Positions 45,536 through 56,185 of a stretch of DNA of 64,000 nucleotides are shown piece after piece; position 1 is the first letter of the stretch; every line of letters begins with the position of its first letter. The translations under genes were made by a program, and so were the position numbers. Source of the stretch: Nephrocerus scutellatus (lineage: Eukaryota > Arthropoda > Insecta > Diptera > Pipunculidae); assembly GCA_947095585.1 (NCBI GenBank), contig OX352763.1:46405481-46469480 (forward strand). The letters are read 5' to 3'. The notes under the pieces were generated by a model. The model was not told the origin of the DNA and ran no database searches. It saw only the letters and a program-made list of their open reading frames with translations.

Positions 45536-46424
45536 ACTAAGATCGGTCACCCCCCCCCCACCCCGCCTCATTTATCGACCCCATCACCCTACAACTGTCT
45601 CACCATCAGCATTCAACTCAGCGACCCCGAAAACCATGGAATCGACACTAACATCGGCCAACCCCAACAATAGTATTTGATTCCAGTTGTAATGTATATG
45701 TATACCAAGTTTGGTTAAAATTGGTCAAGGCGTTACAGAGTTAGTTATATGCACACACAAAAAAACAAATAAATTCTCTATTTTATATGTACTCGTATAT
45801 AGGCTTTAAATTCATATATCTCGATTATAAATTATACGGATTAAGGAACTATTTTTTAATATTTTGAATTAATAAAATTTGTACAAAATTTGCAGCGACT
45901 CCATTGGCCGTATACTGCACAGCCCACCCACTCATGAAAAGCTCCCTTATTAGCCATCGTTCGTCCCAAAGTTTTGTGAAAAATCCAGCGTTTTACTGCA
46001 GTATGACCGATATACGCCAACAGAGCACTTCACTCATTTACAACTAGATAATTTTGTACCACTAAAGGTGTGAATAGATTTGGGGTTAATTTGTGAAAAT
46101 GAATTAATGTGCTTTGCCGCTGCATTTAACTCGAGTAGAGTTTTGATTGGACTTCATTAAGATGCACAGCTCCATCAAGTTCTAAAGTAAATTGGGCTGT
46201 AACCCGAATAAGGCACCGATTCTTTTCAATCAAAAATTCAACATTATTTTGTTTAGAAGAAAAATTTGGTTTCCTATGGACATGAAACTTTTTTATAGCT
46301 ACAACAAACTTAATATAATGTTTGAAGCGAACGCCCGACCCGTTAAACTTTTATAGCGGCCATGCTTGTTTCCGACATACAATGAAAGCTGCGATATAAT
46401 TATAATACACTCTTTCAGGAAGAA
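45536..46424. repeat. Second copy of RepB edge and flank
   Basis: Duplicate of 41158-42038, starting at 'gatcggtcacccccccccc' (a slightly longer C run). Confidence 0.9.
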
Positions 46425-46824
46425 TTTTTTTTTAATTTTCTACATAACCTTCGCGTGCACGTGGCTGGCTGGCTGGCTGGTCAGATTTTCTGATCAATTT
46501 TTAACCCACTTCCCATAGCCCGATTTTATTGAAATTTTGCACACATGTTTCCGGTGACAATACTTTCTATTAAAATATTTTACAAAATTTTATCCGATTT
46601 TCTTTAAATTTTGTACACATGTGTGTCTTCGATGGAAAACACTTTTTGTAAAAATTTGGAGTGATTGGCCTACTAGGGACCCCCATATACAATTTTTAAA
46701 TATGGCTATATCGCTATATCAGATCACGGCAAAGTCTGAGCTCTGTGCTTTGTGTGCAGCGCAGTTCGCTGCCGCTGCTTCATTTTGTGGATGATTTTGC
46801 CACAAAACGAGCACGCAGTGTGTG
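46425..46824 (-). repeat. RepA right half, duplicate
   Basis: Duplicate of 42039-42436, again ending at 'gcacgcagtgtgtg' before a LINE poly(A) run. Confidence 0.9.
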
Positions 46825-47098
46825 TTTTTTTTTATGGCTGTGCCAAAGGTGGGGAATCTTCTAAAAGATACCAGTAGAGCCCTCCAAGGGTACTAGCATG
46901 CACGATTCGTAAACCTGAATGTTCGTACCAGGAATTACGCATACGTACTAAACCCTCCTTACACACTTACACACTTCAACCACTCTCCCCATGGGACTGC
47001 CGTTAGGTATTACATCACGGGGCTGGTTAGCAGATTACTAGAAGGCATAGGCCTTCTGCATCTTCTGCTGCTGCTGATCGCCTTATATTTTCGATTCT

Positions 47099-47899
47099 TC
47101 ACAGCTCGTTTTGCACATTCGTTACGAATACACACACTTCTGTCCACTTATCCTCGGATCTAAGCATTTCTTCTAAAAGGACGTGTGGACTTGGCAGGCT
47201 CGAGTAGTCCACGTGTATTTTAAAACGGAGCCTATTGTCAAGCATTACTCCTAGGTATTTGACAAAATCCTTTGATCTAATAGTCTGGTTACCAACTCGT
47301 ATATTTATGTATTCTATATTTTTCCGGCTGGTAATCAGGACTGCTTCCGTTTTATGGTCGGCTAATTCTAGACCGACGGATACTAGCCATTCTTTGATTT
47401 GGCCAACTGCTTCATTCGTGGCTGACTCTATTTCATTGATTGTCTTTGACACTGTGACAACGGCGATGTCGTCAGCGAATCCAAATATTTGTACGCCTGG
47501 TGGTAATGCTAGTCTTAGAACTCCATCGTACATAATATTCCATAGAAGGGGACCCAGCACCGATCCTTGTGTGACTCCTGCGGAGACGTTATAGTACTTT
47601 GTACCCTCATTGGTTTGGTACCTCAACCTTCTATAACTTAAGTAGCTTGGCACTATCTTCCTTATATAGTACGGTGCATCCATTCTGGCGAGTGATCTTC
47701 TTATTGAGGACCATTTTGCAGAGTTAAAGGCGTTTTTTATGTCCAGTGTCACTACTGCTGACAGTGCTCCTTTATTATCCGCTATATTAAGCAATCTGTC
47801 ATATATGATCCGCTCGAGTATCTTTCCCATTGTGTCTAGTAGGCATATTGGGCGGTACGACGATGGTTCGCCCGGTGGTTTGTTTCCCTTTGGAAGCAA
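47099..47899 (-). pseudogene. LINE B unit 2 RT portion of ORF2
   Basis: 266 codons, almost identical to 43511-42711. It carries 'LPKGNKPPGEPSSYRPICLL', the 'AGVTQGSVLGPLLWN' motif and intact 'FGFADDIAVVTV'. The same two in-frame deletions are present, so thumb and C-terminal finger are missing. It is out of register with the endonuclease frame upstream because of deletions near 47940-48140. Confidence 0.87.
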
Positions 47900-48128
47900 T
47901 ACTAAATGCTGCAGTTTCCAAGGTTCAGGGAAAACTCCTTAAACTAGACACTGTTGCATGCATGTCATGAACATGTCCGGCCTACTTCGGATGGCCGCTT
48001 CCAATCGCTTTATTAGGAATGCCATCGGGTCCAGGAGCTTTGTTGTCTCGTATTCTTTTACTTTTTCTTTTACTTCACGAGTTCATCAACTGTTAGCCTT
48101 GGAATACTTTCTGTGCTAATTTCTCTTA

Positions 48129-49187
48129 TTATGTTAGCTTTGCCATAACTATTTTGTATGCTGTGCCCCAGGGATTGATGTCCGCCTCGTCACATAGTCG
48201 TTTGAAGCACTTCGATTTGTTTTCTTTAATTGCATTTTTTAAATTTCGTCTAGCTAATCTTAGCATATCAAGACGTTCTTGAATGTCTGATCCCCTTCTT
48301 GATCGCTGCACTCTATGTCTGGCTTGTAAGCAGGTAGCTCTCAGTGTTTTTATCTGCTCATTCCACCAATAGCAGTGTACACCTCTCTTGCTAGGTCTTC
48401 TCCTAGGCATAGCTGCGTCGCACGCTGTAGTGATTATACTGGTAAGTTGTTGGGACAGTATCTCAGATGTTCCGCTTTCGATTAGGAAGCTTGAGTTTAT
48501 GATTTCCTCAAACATTTCTTTATCAAGTAACTTGTCTTTCCATTTAGGTCCCCCTAATTTTGGGCGTTGCACGGCTTTTTTTTCTTTAATTTCAATTACA
48601 ATCGCCTGGTGGTCGCTTTGCGTATAGTCTTCGCTGACGCGCCATTTTATCATCCGCAGGAGGGAACTGCTAGCGAAGGTAATATCGATGATCGATCCCC
48701 TTCCTGCTTTGCGATACGTATTTGCTCGTCCCGTGTTAGCTATGCCTATATTTAATGAGGCGAAAGATTCTAGCAGATAATGTCCTCTTATATTAGTAAA
48801 TCTGCTGCCCCAGTCTATTGCCCAGGCATTGAAGTCTCCGCCTATAACCACTGGAGCTCTTCCTCGAGCATCGGCCGTTAAATTTTCTAGCATTGCTGAG
48901 TATTCGCTCATCGTCCAGCTGGGTCTTGCGTAACAACTATAAAAGTTGATTCCATTTATTTTTGCCCGTACGAAGCCCTCCGCCTGCCCGTCTACATCTT
49001 GGAAGGCATGTCTGCCGCAAATCCATATTGCAGCTTTTTCTGTTTTGTCACATGTCCAAGCGTTGATTTCACGAGATTTGTACAGTTCGCTTATTAAAAT
49101 TATGTCCTCTCTCTCGTCTTTAGCCGTCTGTAACAGGATATCCTCTGCAATCTCGCAGTGATTTAGGTTTAAATGGATAACCTTCAT
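48129..49187 (-). CDS. LINE B unit 2 AP-endonuclease and linker (ORF2 N-terminus)
   Basis: Open frame of 352 codons. It encodes the apurinic-type endonuclease that nicks target DNA to start reverse transcription, plus the linker. Starts 'MKVIHLNLNHCEIAEDILL' with the conserved N of the LN.NH motif. Then 'LISELYKS' (catalytic Glu), 'VVIGGDFNAWAIDWGS' (D-x-N) and 'YTQSDHQAIVIEI' (S-D-H) with 'GSIIDITFASS' before it. All core catalytic motifs look intact. The ATG overlaps the ORF1 stop as ATGA (49187-49184). The frame ends early at 48129, so only an endonuclease fragment could be made. Confidence 0.8.
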   Translation of the reverse strand: MKVIHLNLNHCEIAEDILLQTAKDEREDIILISELYKSREINAWTCDKTEKAAIWICGRHAFQDVDGQAEGFVRAKINGINFYSCYARPSWTMSEYSAMLENLTADARGRAPVVIGGDFNAWAIDWGSRFTNIRGHYLLESFASLNIGIANTGRANTYRKAGRGSIIDITFASSSLLRMIKWRVSEDYTQSDHQAIVIEIKEKKAVQRPKLGGPKWKDKLLDKEMFEEIINSSFLIESGTSEILSQQLTSIITTACDAAMPRRRPSKRGVHCYWWNEQIKTLRATCLQARHRVQRSRRGSDIQERLDMLRLARRNLKNAIKENKSKCFKRLCDEADINPWGTAYKIVMAKLT

Positions 49188-49189
49188 AC

Positions 49190-50405
49190 TTTTCTGCTGG
49201 CGATAGCTCTCCTAAAGACTTGGCATTTGCTGCTGCCAGCTAAATGCTTCGCATCTTCTGGGTGTTCCTTTCTACAGAACATGCACGAATTCTCCTTTGC
49301 GCAAGACTTAGCTATGTGGCCCTCATCCCCACATCTTCTACACAGCTTGGAGCGATCTTCTCCGTTTTTACACTGCTTGGCAATGTGCCCAAATTCCAGG
49401 CATTTGAAGCTCTTTTTGAGGAGTGCCCGTTCGCGGATGCGACAGACGACCCAGCCAATTTTAATTTTTCTTCTTTCAAGAAGCTTCTTTGCCTTCTCTT
49501 CAGGAAGACTAATTGTCGCTGTTTGGGTTCCACCATAGGCTTTTCGCAGGAAAGGAAGTCAGCCGGTGAAATGATTTCTACGTCAAATTGGGACTTTATC
49601 GCGCCGCATATGTCCTCTTTTGAAGTTATTTCATCGATGTCCCTGATCTCGATGCTAGTCCGTTGGGTAAGAGTCCTAACAATTGCCTGCTCGCCTAACG
49701 CTTCGCTGAGGACACTCTTGAATTCGGCGGTCTTTTCCCCTGTATCCTTAAGCTGGATGAGAAGATCGCCTTTTTGTGTTCTCCTGATCCTGGAAACTTC
49801 TTTTCCGATTAGCTCCATTTTTGGGTCCGCTTTCACGTTTCACGGGATTTTAGCGATAGTCGCTGTTACCTTTTCTGTGGTTTTTTTAACGACTTTTGTT
49901 TTTGATGCCTATTTGCATTTGGCGTCTCGCTGTCTATCGGCTGCTTTCGTTTTGGCTCGAGCGTAGCTTTTAGCCAGGGGGAAGTTTGTGAGGAGGTGTG
50001 TTTTTTAATCACCTCCTTTGCCTTCTCATCTTTAAGGCTGATAGCCGATAGCTCATAAAGCTTTTTTATGCTATCAATTGCATCACGCATTGCTTGATGG
50101 ATAGACCGCCTTTTTCCATCTTCCAGCATATCTACCAATTCTCTGATTTGCTCGCCTAACTTGAGGAAATCAGACTTCTGATGTTTTAGTTTTTCGGTCG
50201 TCGTCTTCTTACTAGTTGACGTCGACACGCGTACCTCCGTGGGTCCTGGCGATTGTGTTTTTTGGCCAGCTGGTGACCTCACCAATCTGGAACCTCTTGA
50301 AAGGCGTTCACTTCGACCACTTCTTCTACTTCTCCTCCTCCTACTCCTCCTCCTAATTTTAAAGAATTCATTGTAATAAGGGTCCCCACTCAAAGCCGTT
50401 ATCAA
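49190..50405 (-). pseudogene. LINE B unit 2 ORF1 (gag-like RNA-binding protein), frameshifted
   Basis: ORF1 of R1-clade LINEs binds element RNA. It starts at the ATG at 50405 with a very basic stretch (Arg-rich, residues 18-40), then an Ala/Lys-rich helical region to 49866. A frameshift near 49850 leads to the frame 49836-49312 ('MELIGKEVSRIRRTQKGDLL'). A second near 49555 restores the true frame, which reads 'FLRKAYGGTQTATISLP', 'IKIGWVVCRIRERALL' and three zinc knuckles. These are CLEFGHIAKQC (normally CxxC; second Cys is Phe), CRRCGDEGHIAKSC, and the CMFCRKEH...C type. The frame ends at the TGA at 49184-49186 overlapping ORF2. Confidence 0.85.
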
Positions 50406-51010
50406 TGCTCGGGTGTGTAGTCACCTAAGGATCCCATGGTTATCTATGCAAGCAGTGAGGCCATGCAATGGGTTGACACGAGCCCTTATGGGATCTTGTG
50501 TTCAGACCCAGATCAGTGTTAGACAGGAATTTTCATCTGTACCTACACCACTAACTTAATAGCGACGAAACATTGAGCGTACTTTGAGTCCTGCCAGGGT
50601 TTTAACGGTACAAAATTTCACTCTCACCTACTCAGGTAACAGAATACTACAGACGTCAGCCCAAGAGTTGACAAATCAAGATGATGCTTCCAGTATACCA
50701 TAATTAGACCTTACTGGGCTCAGTCTTAATGCATTCATTGAATGCCGCGCTCCCTCGTTAGCCGCGGCTTTTTCTCCGGGCGGGTTGGGAGTTATACCGC
50801 TCCTACTCGGTCGTCAGAGCCTCGGCGAGCTGGTTTTTCCATGCAAGAGAGGTTGACAGTGACTTCTTCTCCGCCGTAACCCTGGCTAGGGCCCCTCACA
50901 TGGTACTTTCACCCGGGGCAGGTGAACCAAGGTTTGTTGACGTGGTTTTACTCCCCGGACTAGGGCCCGTGGGGTTGTCAGACCCAACACTCTACTTCAA
51001 GAGTGCCCTT
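50406..51010 (-). promoter_or_regulatory. LINE B 5' untranslated region
   Basis: About 600 bp, distinctly richer in G+C than the surroundings ('ggggccctagccagggttacgg', 'cgcccggagaaaaagccgcggc' on the minus strand). Non-LTR elements carry an internal promoter here. No copy of this region exists in units 1 or 3 to define its exact start. Confidence 0.65.
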
Positions 51011-51027
51011 GCGTGAGTGTGTGTGTG
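51011..51027. repeat. GT/CA tract between LINE units 2 and 3
   Basis: 'gcgtgagtgtgtgtgtg' separates the 5' end of unit 2 from the poly(A) end of unit 3. Confidence 0.85.
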
Positions 51028-54000
51028 TTTTTTTTATGGCTGTGCCAAAGGTAGTGAATCTTCTAAAAGATACCAGTAGAGCCCTCCAGGGGTACTAGCA
51101 TGCACGATTCGTAAACCTGAATCTTCGTACCAGGAATTACGCATACGTACTAAACCCTCCTTACACACTTACACACTTCAACCACTCTCCCCATGGGACT
51201 GCCGTTAGGTATTACATCACGGGGCTGGTTAGCAGATTACTCTATGCCTTCTGCTGCTGCTGATCGCCTTATATTTTCGATTCTTCACAGCTCGTTTTGC
51301 ACATTCGTTACGAATACACACACTTCTGTCCACTTATCCTCGGATCTATGCATTTCTTCTAAAAGGACGTGTGGACTTGGCAGGTTGCTTCTCCATTCTC
51401 TGAAGCGTCTGCAATGGAAAATCGCATGCTCTGTGTCTTCTTCCATGTCCGAACAATCTGGGCAAAAAGGTGAGCTATCGTGTCCAAATCGATAAAGATA
51501 TTTTCGATAGCCGCCATGGCCTGACAGAAACTGCGTAAATTGGTAATTGCAGTTACCGTGAGATCGGTTTGTCCAATTCTCAATATTCGGGATCAGCTTG
51601 TAGGTCCATCTTCCTTTCAAACTTATGTCCCACCGGTCTTGCCATTGAGGTGGCCTTTTCTTCCTCTTTGATCATTTCGATTGTTCGATGGTCCTGTTGT
51701 GATAAGGCTCTTCTATTGTAGATCCTAAGCATTTCATTTGCGAGGATATCTACTGGAACCATTCCTGCTATAACGAGGGCAGAATCATCGGAGATCGTTC
51801 GGAACCCGCTGATCGTCATTAGTGCACTGAGTCTGTATATAGACGATAGGTTTCTTCTTATTTCTTTAGTCACTAGTGCATCCGCCCAAACTGGGGCTGC
51901 GTAAAGGAGGACTGAGCTGACTACTCTAGACTCCTTGGCAAAATCCGGAATAATGCTGCCTGCATCTGGGAAGCCTTTTTGCTCGAGTATTCCACGTGTA
52001 TTTTAAAACGGAGCCTATTGTCAAGCATTACTCCTAGGTATTTAACAAAATCCTTTGATCTAATAGTCTGGTTACCAACTCGTATATTTATGTATTCTAT
52101 ATTTTTCCGGCTGGTAATCAGGACTGCTTCAGTTTTATGGTCGGCTAATTCTAGACCGACGGATACTAGCCATTTTTTGATTTGGCCAACTGCTTCATTC
52201 GTGGCTGACTCTATTCCATTGATTGTCTTTGACACTGTGACAACGGCGATGTCGTCAGCGAATCCAAATATTTGTACGCCTGGTGGTAATGCTAGTCTTA
52301 GAACTCCATCGTACATAATATTCCATAGAAGGGGACCCAGCACCGATCCTTGTGGGACTCCTGCGGAGACGTTATAATACTTTGTACCCTCAACCTTCTA
52401 TAACTTAAGTAGCTTGACACTATCTTCCTTATATAGTATGGTGCATCCATTCTGGTGAGTGATCTTCTTGTTGAGGACCATTTTGCAGAGTTAAAGGCGT
52501 TTTTTATGTCCAGTGTCACTACTGCACAATATTCCTTTGTGCTCCACCGCCATCTTTTTCCTTCAATCGCATTCTTTGCTATATTGACCACCGCCTTTTT
52601 GGCGTCGACGGTCGAGCGCGATTTTCGAAACCCGAACTGCTGATCTGACAGTGCTCCTTTATTATCCGCTATATTAAGCAATCTGTCATATATGATCCAC
52701 TCGAGTATCTTTCCCATTGTGTCTAGTAGGCATATTGGGCGGTACGACGATGGTTCGCCCGGTGGTTTGTTTCCCTTTGGAAGCAATACTAAATGCTGCA
52801 GTTTCCAAGGTTCAGGGAAAACTCCTTAAACTAGACACTGTTGCATGCATGTCATGAACATGTCCGGCCTACTTTGGATGGCCGCTTTCAATCGCTTTAT
52901 TAGGAATGCCATCGGGTCCAGGAGCTTTGTTGTCTCGTATTCTTTTACTTTTACTTTTACTTCACGAGTTCATCAACTGTTAGCCTTGGAATACTTTCTG
53001 TGCTAATTTCTCTTATTATGTTAGCTTTGCCATAACTATTTTGTATGCTGTGCCCCAGGGATTGATGTCCGCCTCGTCACATAGTCGTTTGAAGCACTTC
53101 GACTTGCTTTCTTTAATTGCATTTTTTAAATTTCGTCTAGCTAATCTTAGCATATCAAGACGTTCCTGAATGTCTGATCCCCTTCTTGATCGCTGCACTC
53201 TACGTCTGGCTTGTAAGCAGGTAGCTCTCAGTGTTTTTATCTGCTCATTCCACCAATAGCAGTGTACACCTCTCTTGCTAGGTTTTCTCCTGGGCATAGC
53301 TGCGTCGCACGCTGTAGTGATTATACTGGTAAGTTGTTGGGACAGTATCTCAGATGTTCCGCTTTCGATTAGGAAGCTTGAGTTTATGATTTCCTCAAAC
53401 ATTTCTTTATCAAGGAACTTGTCTTTCCATTTAGGTCCCCCTAATTTTGGGCGTTGCACGGCTTTTTTTTCTTTAATTTCAATTACAATCGCCTGCTGGT
53501 CGCTTTGCGTATAGTCTTCGCTGACGCGCCATTTTATCATCCGCAGGAGGGAACTGCTAGCGAAGGTAATATCGATGATCGATCCCCTTCCTGCTTTGCG
53601 ATACGTATTTGCTCGTCCCGTGTTAGCTATGCCTATATTTAATGAGGCGAAAGATTCTAGCAGATAATGTCCTCTTATATTAGTAAATCTGCTGCCCCAG
53701 TCTATTGCCCAGGCATTGAAGTCTCCGCCTATAACCACTGGAGCTCTTCCTCGAGCATCGGCCGTTAAATTTTCTAGCATTGCTGAGTATTCGCTCATCG
53801 TCCAGCTGGGTCTTGCGTAACAACTATAAAAGTTGATTCCATTTATTTTTGCCCGTACGAAGCCCTCCGCCTGCCCGTCTACATCTTGGAAGGCATGTCT
53901 GCCGCAAATCCATATTGCAGCTTTTTCTGTTTTGTCACATGCCCAAGCGTTGATGTCACGAGATTTGTACGGTTCGCTTATCTCTCGTCTTTAGCCGTCT

Positions 54001-54156
54001 GTGACAGGATATCCTGTGCTATCTCGCAGTGATTTAGGTTTATCTGGATAACCTTCATACTTTTCTGCTGGCGATAGCTCTCCTAAAGACTGGGCATTTG
54101 CTGCTGCTCGCTACATGCTTCGCATCTTCTGGGTGTTCCTTTCTACAGAACATGCA
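51028..54156 (-). mobile_element. R1-clade LINE B, unit 3, 5'-truncated
   Basis: Poly(A) at 51028-51035 against the GT tract. It retains the RT thumb and C-terminal finger and the 40 codons that units 1 and 2 lack. It shares with unit 2 the deletion joining 'cttattatgtt' to 'agctttgcc' (about 53020; 48134 in unit 2). Its 5' end lies inside the third ORF1 knuckle and meets a second GT tract at 54157. Confidence 0.87.
51285..53980 (-). pseudogene. LINE B unit 3 ORF2, split in five frames
   Basis: The most complete ORF2 domain set. Endonuclease and linker 53798-53016 ('VVIGGDFNAWAIDWGS', 'YTQSDQQAI', where SDH reads SDQ, so the catalytic His is lost). RT start 52786-52298 with 'DQQFGFRKSRSTVDAKKAV'. 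Palm 52343-51921 with intact 'FGFADDIAVVTV'. Thumb 51873-51580 ('LSALMTISGFRTISDDSALV'). C-terminal finger 51620-51285 ('FLSGHGGYRKYLYRFGH', then C..C..H..C as CPDC...HAIFHC). At least four frameshifts. It serves as reference for what units 1 and 2 have lost. Confidence 0.87.
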
Positions 54157-54232
54157 CGTGTGTGTGTGTGTGTGTATCGCCGATTAGAGAATTTACAAGA
54201 AAAATTTTAATTTTTATGGGTTGTTTTTTTAA
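54157..54232 (-). repeat. RepA left end with GT tract (other half of the target)
   Basis: (GT)n at 54158-54175, then 'atcgccgattagagaatttacaag' and 'ttttaatttttatgggttgtt', the reverse of the RepA left end. Together with 42039-42436 it rebuilds one RepA copy split by the LINE block. Confidence 0.88.
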
Positions 54233-55335
54233 TCTTCTTGTTAGATATAACTACCAGAGTATAGTGGCTTTATGGTGCACTCGTACATGCTCGTACTCAT
54301 GCTTGTGTAAACAACTTAATTGTAGAATAGCGTATGTAGGATGTACGTATGTATCTGGATAATACTGCTGGCATATATTCTTCTAGTGTACATCAGATTA
54401 TTTAAACCTTCACTAAAATGTTATGTGTTCATAAAAGGAGGAAGAAAATATAATCATTTTATGCTAATTTAACTTTAGTTCCCACAAAAACTGCTAACCA
54501 AATTTTACACTTAAGTAATCCTCAAAGCTGTTACTTATCATGTTGGGATACAGGCTTTTCATTGAACGCAATGGAAATTTTACGATGTACTTGACTCCAA
54601 ATTATATTGAATAATTAAAAACTTAAGAAATTTAAAACCAGACAATTTATATAGTAGTATATAATTTATATATAGTATAGTAAATAAGAAGAAGAACGGT
54701 ATGGGTACAAACCTTTTTGCGGCAATTGGGAAAAAGGTTATTTAAACAAATGTGGTGCGGTCCACGTAGTGAAGAGTATTCATGCATATGCCGTCTCTAC
54801 TCTGACTTTTGAAAGTGCGATTAAACGTCCATTCTCGCCGATAATTTTCCCACATTAAGCTTAAGCTGAATGATCCCTTTTAAAGTAAGGTAATCGCGAG
54901 GATTATAACCTTACCCGTAAACAAATTTTTATTACGGAACCCAAAATCAGCTTCAAAACCGAAAGAGGTAAATTCAAGTGACCTTTCGGTGCGGGGAGCC
55001 GATGATCGACCAGACTGCGGGCAGTTTAACAAGGGCCATTCGTGATCGGAGCCCTTTGAATACCAGTCGACCTCCAGTTATAACCAGCGTTACCTGTGTG
55101 TATTGATCCGGACAACTCTTTCTGAAAGTTCTGGAAGAGAATTTGGGACCCTCCAAGAACGTGTCAAAGATCAGTAGATCTCTATAAACAAAAGGTAGGT
55201 GAGGCGGTTAGTAAGAACTCTTCAGTCTACAAAAAATATCAATCTGACAAGGAAACAGATGGTCAAACCACGTTGGGCAACGAGATCCTACAAAGAGAGG
55301 GGGATATAATGCAAGACTGGGGGAGCTAGTTCCCG
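54233..55335. other. Unassigned DNA, perhaps LINE 5' region
   Basis: No domain recognised. The last 600 bp may be the leader or endonuclease start of the LINE that becomes readable at 55340, but I cannot show it. Confidence 0.35.
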
Positions 55336-55339
55336 AAGC

Positions 55340-56185
55340 AGAGTGAAAGGAAAGCTTTGCTATACTCCGTTGCGATGCAAATACCTAAAACAAAATCTGG
55401 GGAAGCATCGAAATGTATCAACGAAAGAAATGAGTATTTGTATGAGTGCCTATTAAATACTAACATCCTAGTCTGTAACATCGAAAAAAACCCACCTGAT
55501 GTAACTTTCTTTGCTTTGCTTTGCTTGATGTAACTTTCTCCTCTAACACTATTTTCCATATGTTTAATGATTGGAGGTTATCGAAAGGGCACTTCTTCTC
55601 TAACCATAGGTATTTAATGTTTAATCTCGATCACCCAGAATATCTTTAAGAGACATAGCAGGGTAAACTGGACCAAAAAGCGCAAGAGAGACTAAAGACT
55701 AGGACTCCTACAAAAAGAAATTTAAACTGTACAAAAATAAATGGATGATGACACAGGTCCGATCTTGGAGACTCTTCTGTGATAAAATTGAAGGAGTTTC
55801 AGAAACTACTCTCCTAAGAAAGATTCTCTCCACTAATCCAACCAATCGCAGTTATTTAATAGAACCGGACGGTTCATGAACAGCTTCGAGCAGGGAATCT
55901 TTGGATCTCCTATTAGAAACCCACTTTGCAGATTCGAGTGATAAAGTGACGTAAAAAGGATTAAGTGATCGATTACCGGCTTCAAGCCATATTAATCAGC
56001 CGGCCTAGACCGGAGTTATAGATTTACTCAGAGATTATTCTCCTTTAGCTGGCGGTGGTCTTAAAAGGGTGTCTCAAAATGGTATATATCCCTTATAAAT
56101 GGATGGAAGTTAAAGTGATTTGAATTAGAAAAGTTCGAAAAAGCTCACATGACCACACAAATTAATCATTTCTTCTGGAAACTCT
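55340..56185 (+). pseudogene. LINE ORF2 fragment: endonuclease end to RT start
   Basis: Plus-strand non-LTR element. 'ERNEYLYECLLNTNILVCNI' is the endonuclease region before the 'LDvT' motif. 'FFSNHRYLMFNLDHPEYL' is the SDHr..f motif with Asp changed to Asn. 'WRSFCDKIEGVSETTLLRKIL' and 'SSRESLDLLLETHFADSSDK' form the linker ahead of RT. 'IPYKWMEVKVI' fits the 'W....vvfIpK' start of RT. It is broken by stops and frameshifts and ends near 56185. The linker style suggests an I/LOA- or Jockey-like lineage, different from the R1-clade copies. The RNase H fragment at 31436 might be from the same family. Confidence 0.65.

Larger units (their letters stand above)
41158..47935. repeat. 4.4-kb tandem segmental duplication
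   Basis: 41158-43550 and 45541-47935 are nearly identical, at a spacing of about 4385 bp. The copied stretch includes the last RepB unit, unique-looking flank, a RepA right half, a GT tract and the 3' part of a LINE. Shared non-LINE flanks show DNA duplication, not two insertions. Confidence 0.9.
46825..51010 (-). mobile_element. R1-clade LINE B, unit 2, nearly full length
   Basis: The longest LINE in the window (about 4.2 kb). It has a GC-rich 5' UTR (50406-51010), ORF1 with three CCHC knuckles, ORF2 with endonuclease and RT, a 3' UTR, and a poly(A) tail (46825-46833). Both ends touch GT/CA tracts (46815-46824; 51011-51027). The 3' half is a duplicate of unit 1, while the 5' half from about 47935 shares lesions with unit 3. 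It has the domain set of R1-clade elements such as R1, TRAS, SART and Waldo. Confidence 0.88.

Noticed and set aside
49244..49966. 240-codon plus-strand open frame
   Set aside because: Antisense to LINE ORF1, whose minus strand has recognisable zinc knuckles and the GGTQTA motif. Similar shadows: 25729-26340, 43351-43869, 44083-44451.
55326..55559. Minus-strand open frame of 77 codons
   Set aside because: The plus strand of the same stretch reads as LINE endonuclease; the minus frame shows no domain.
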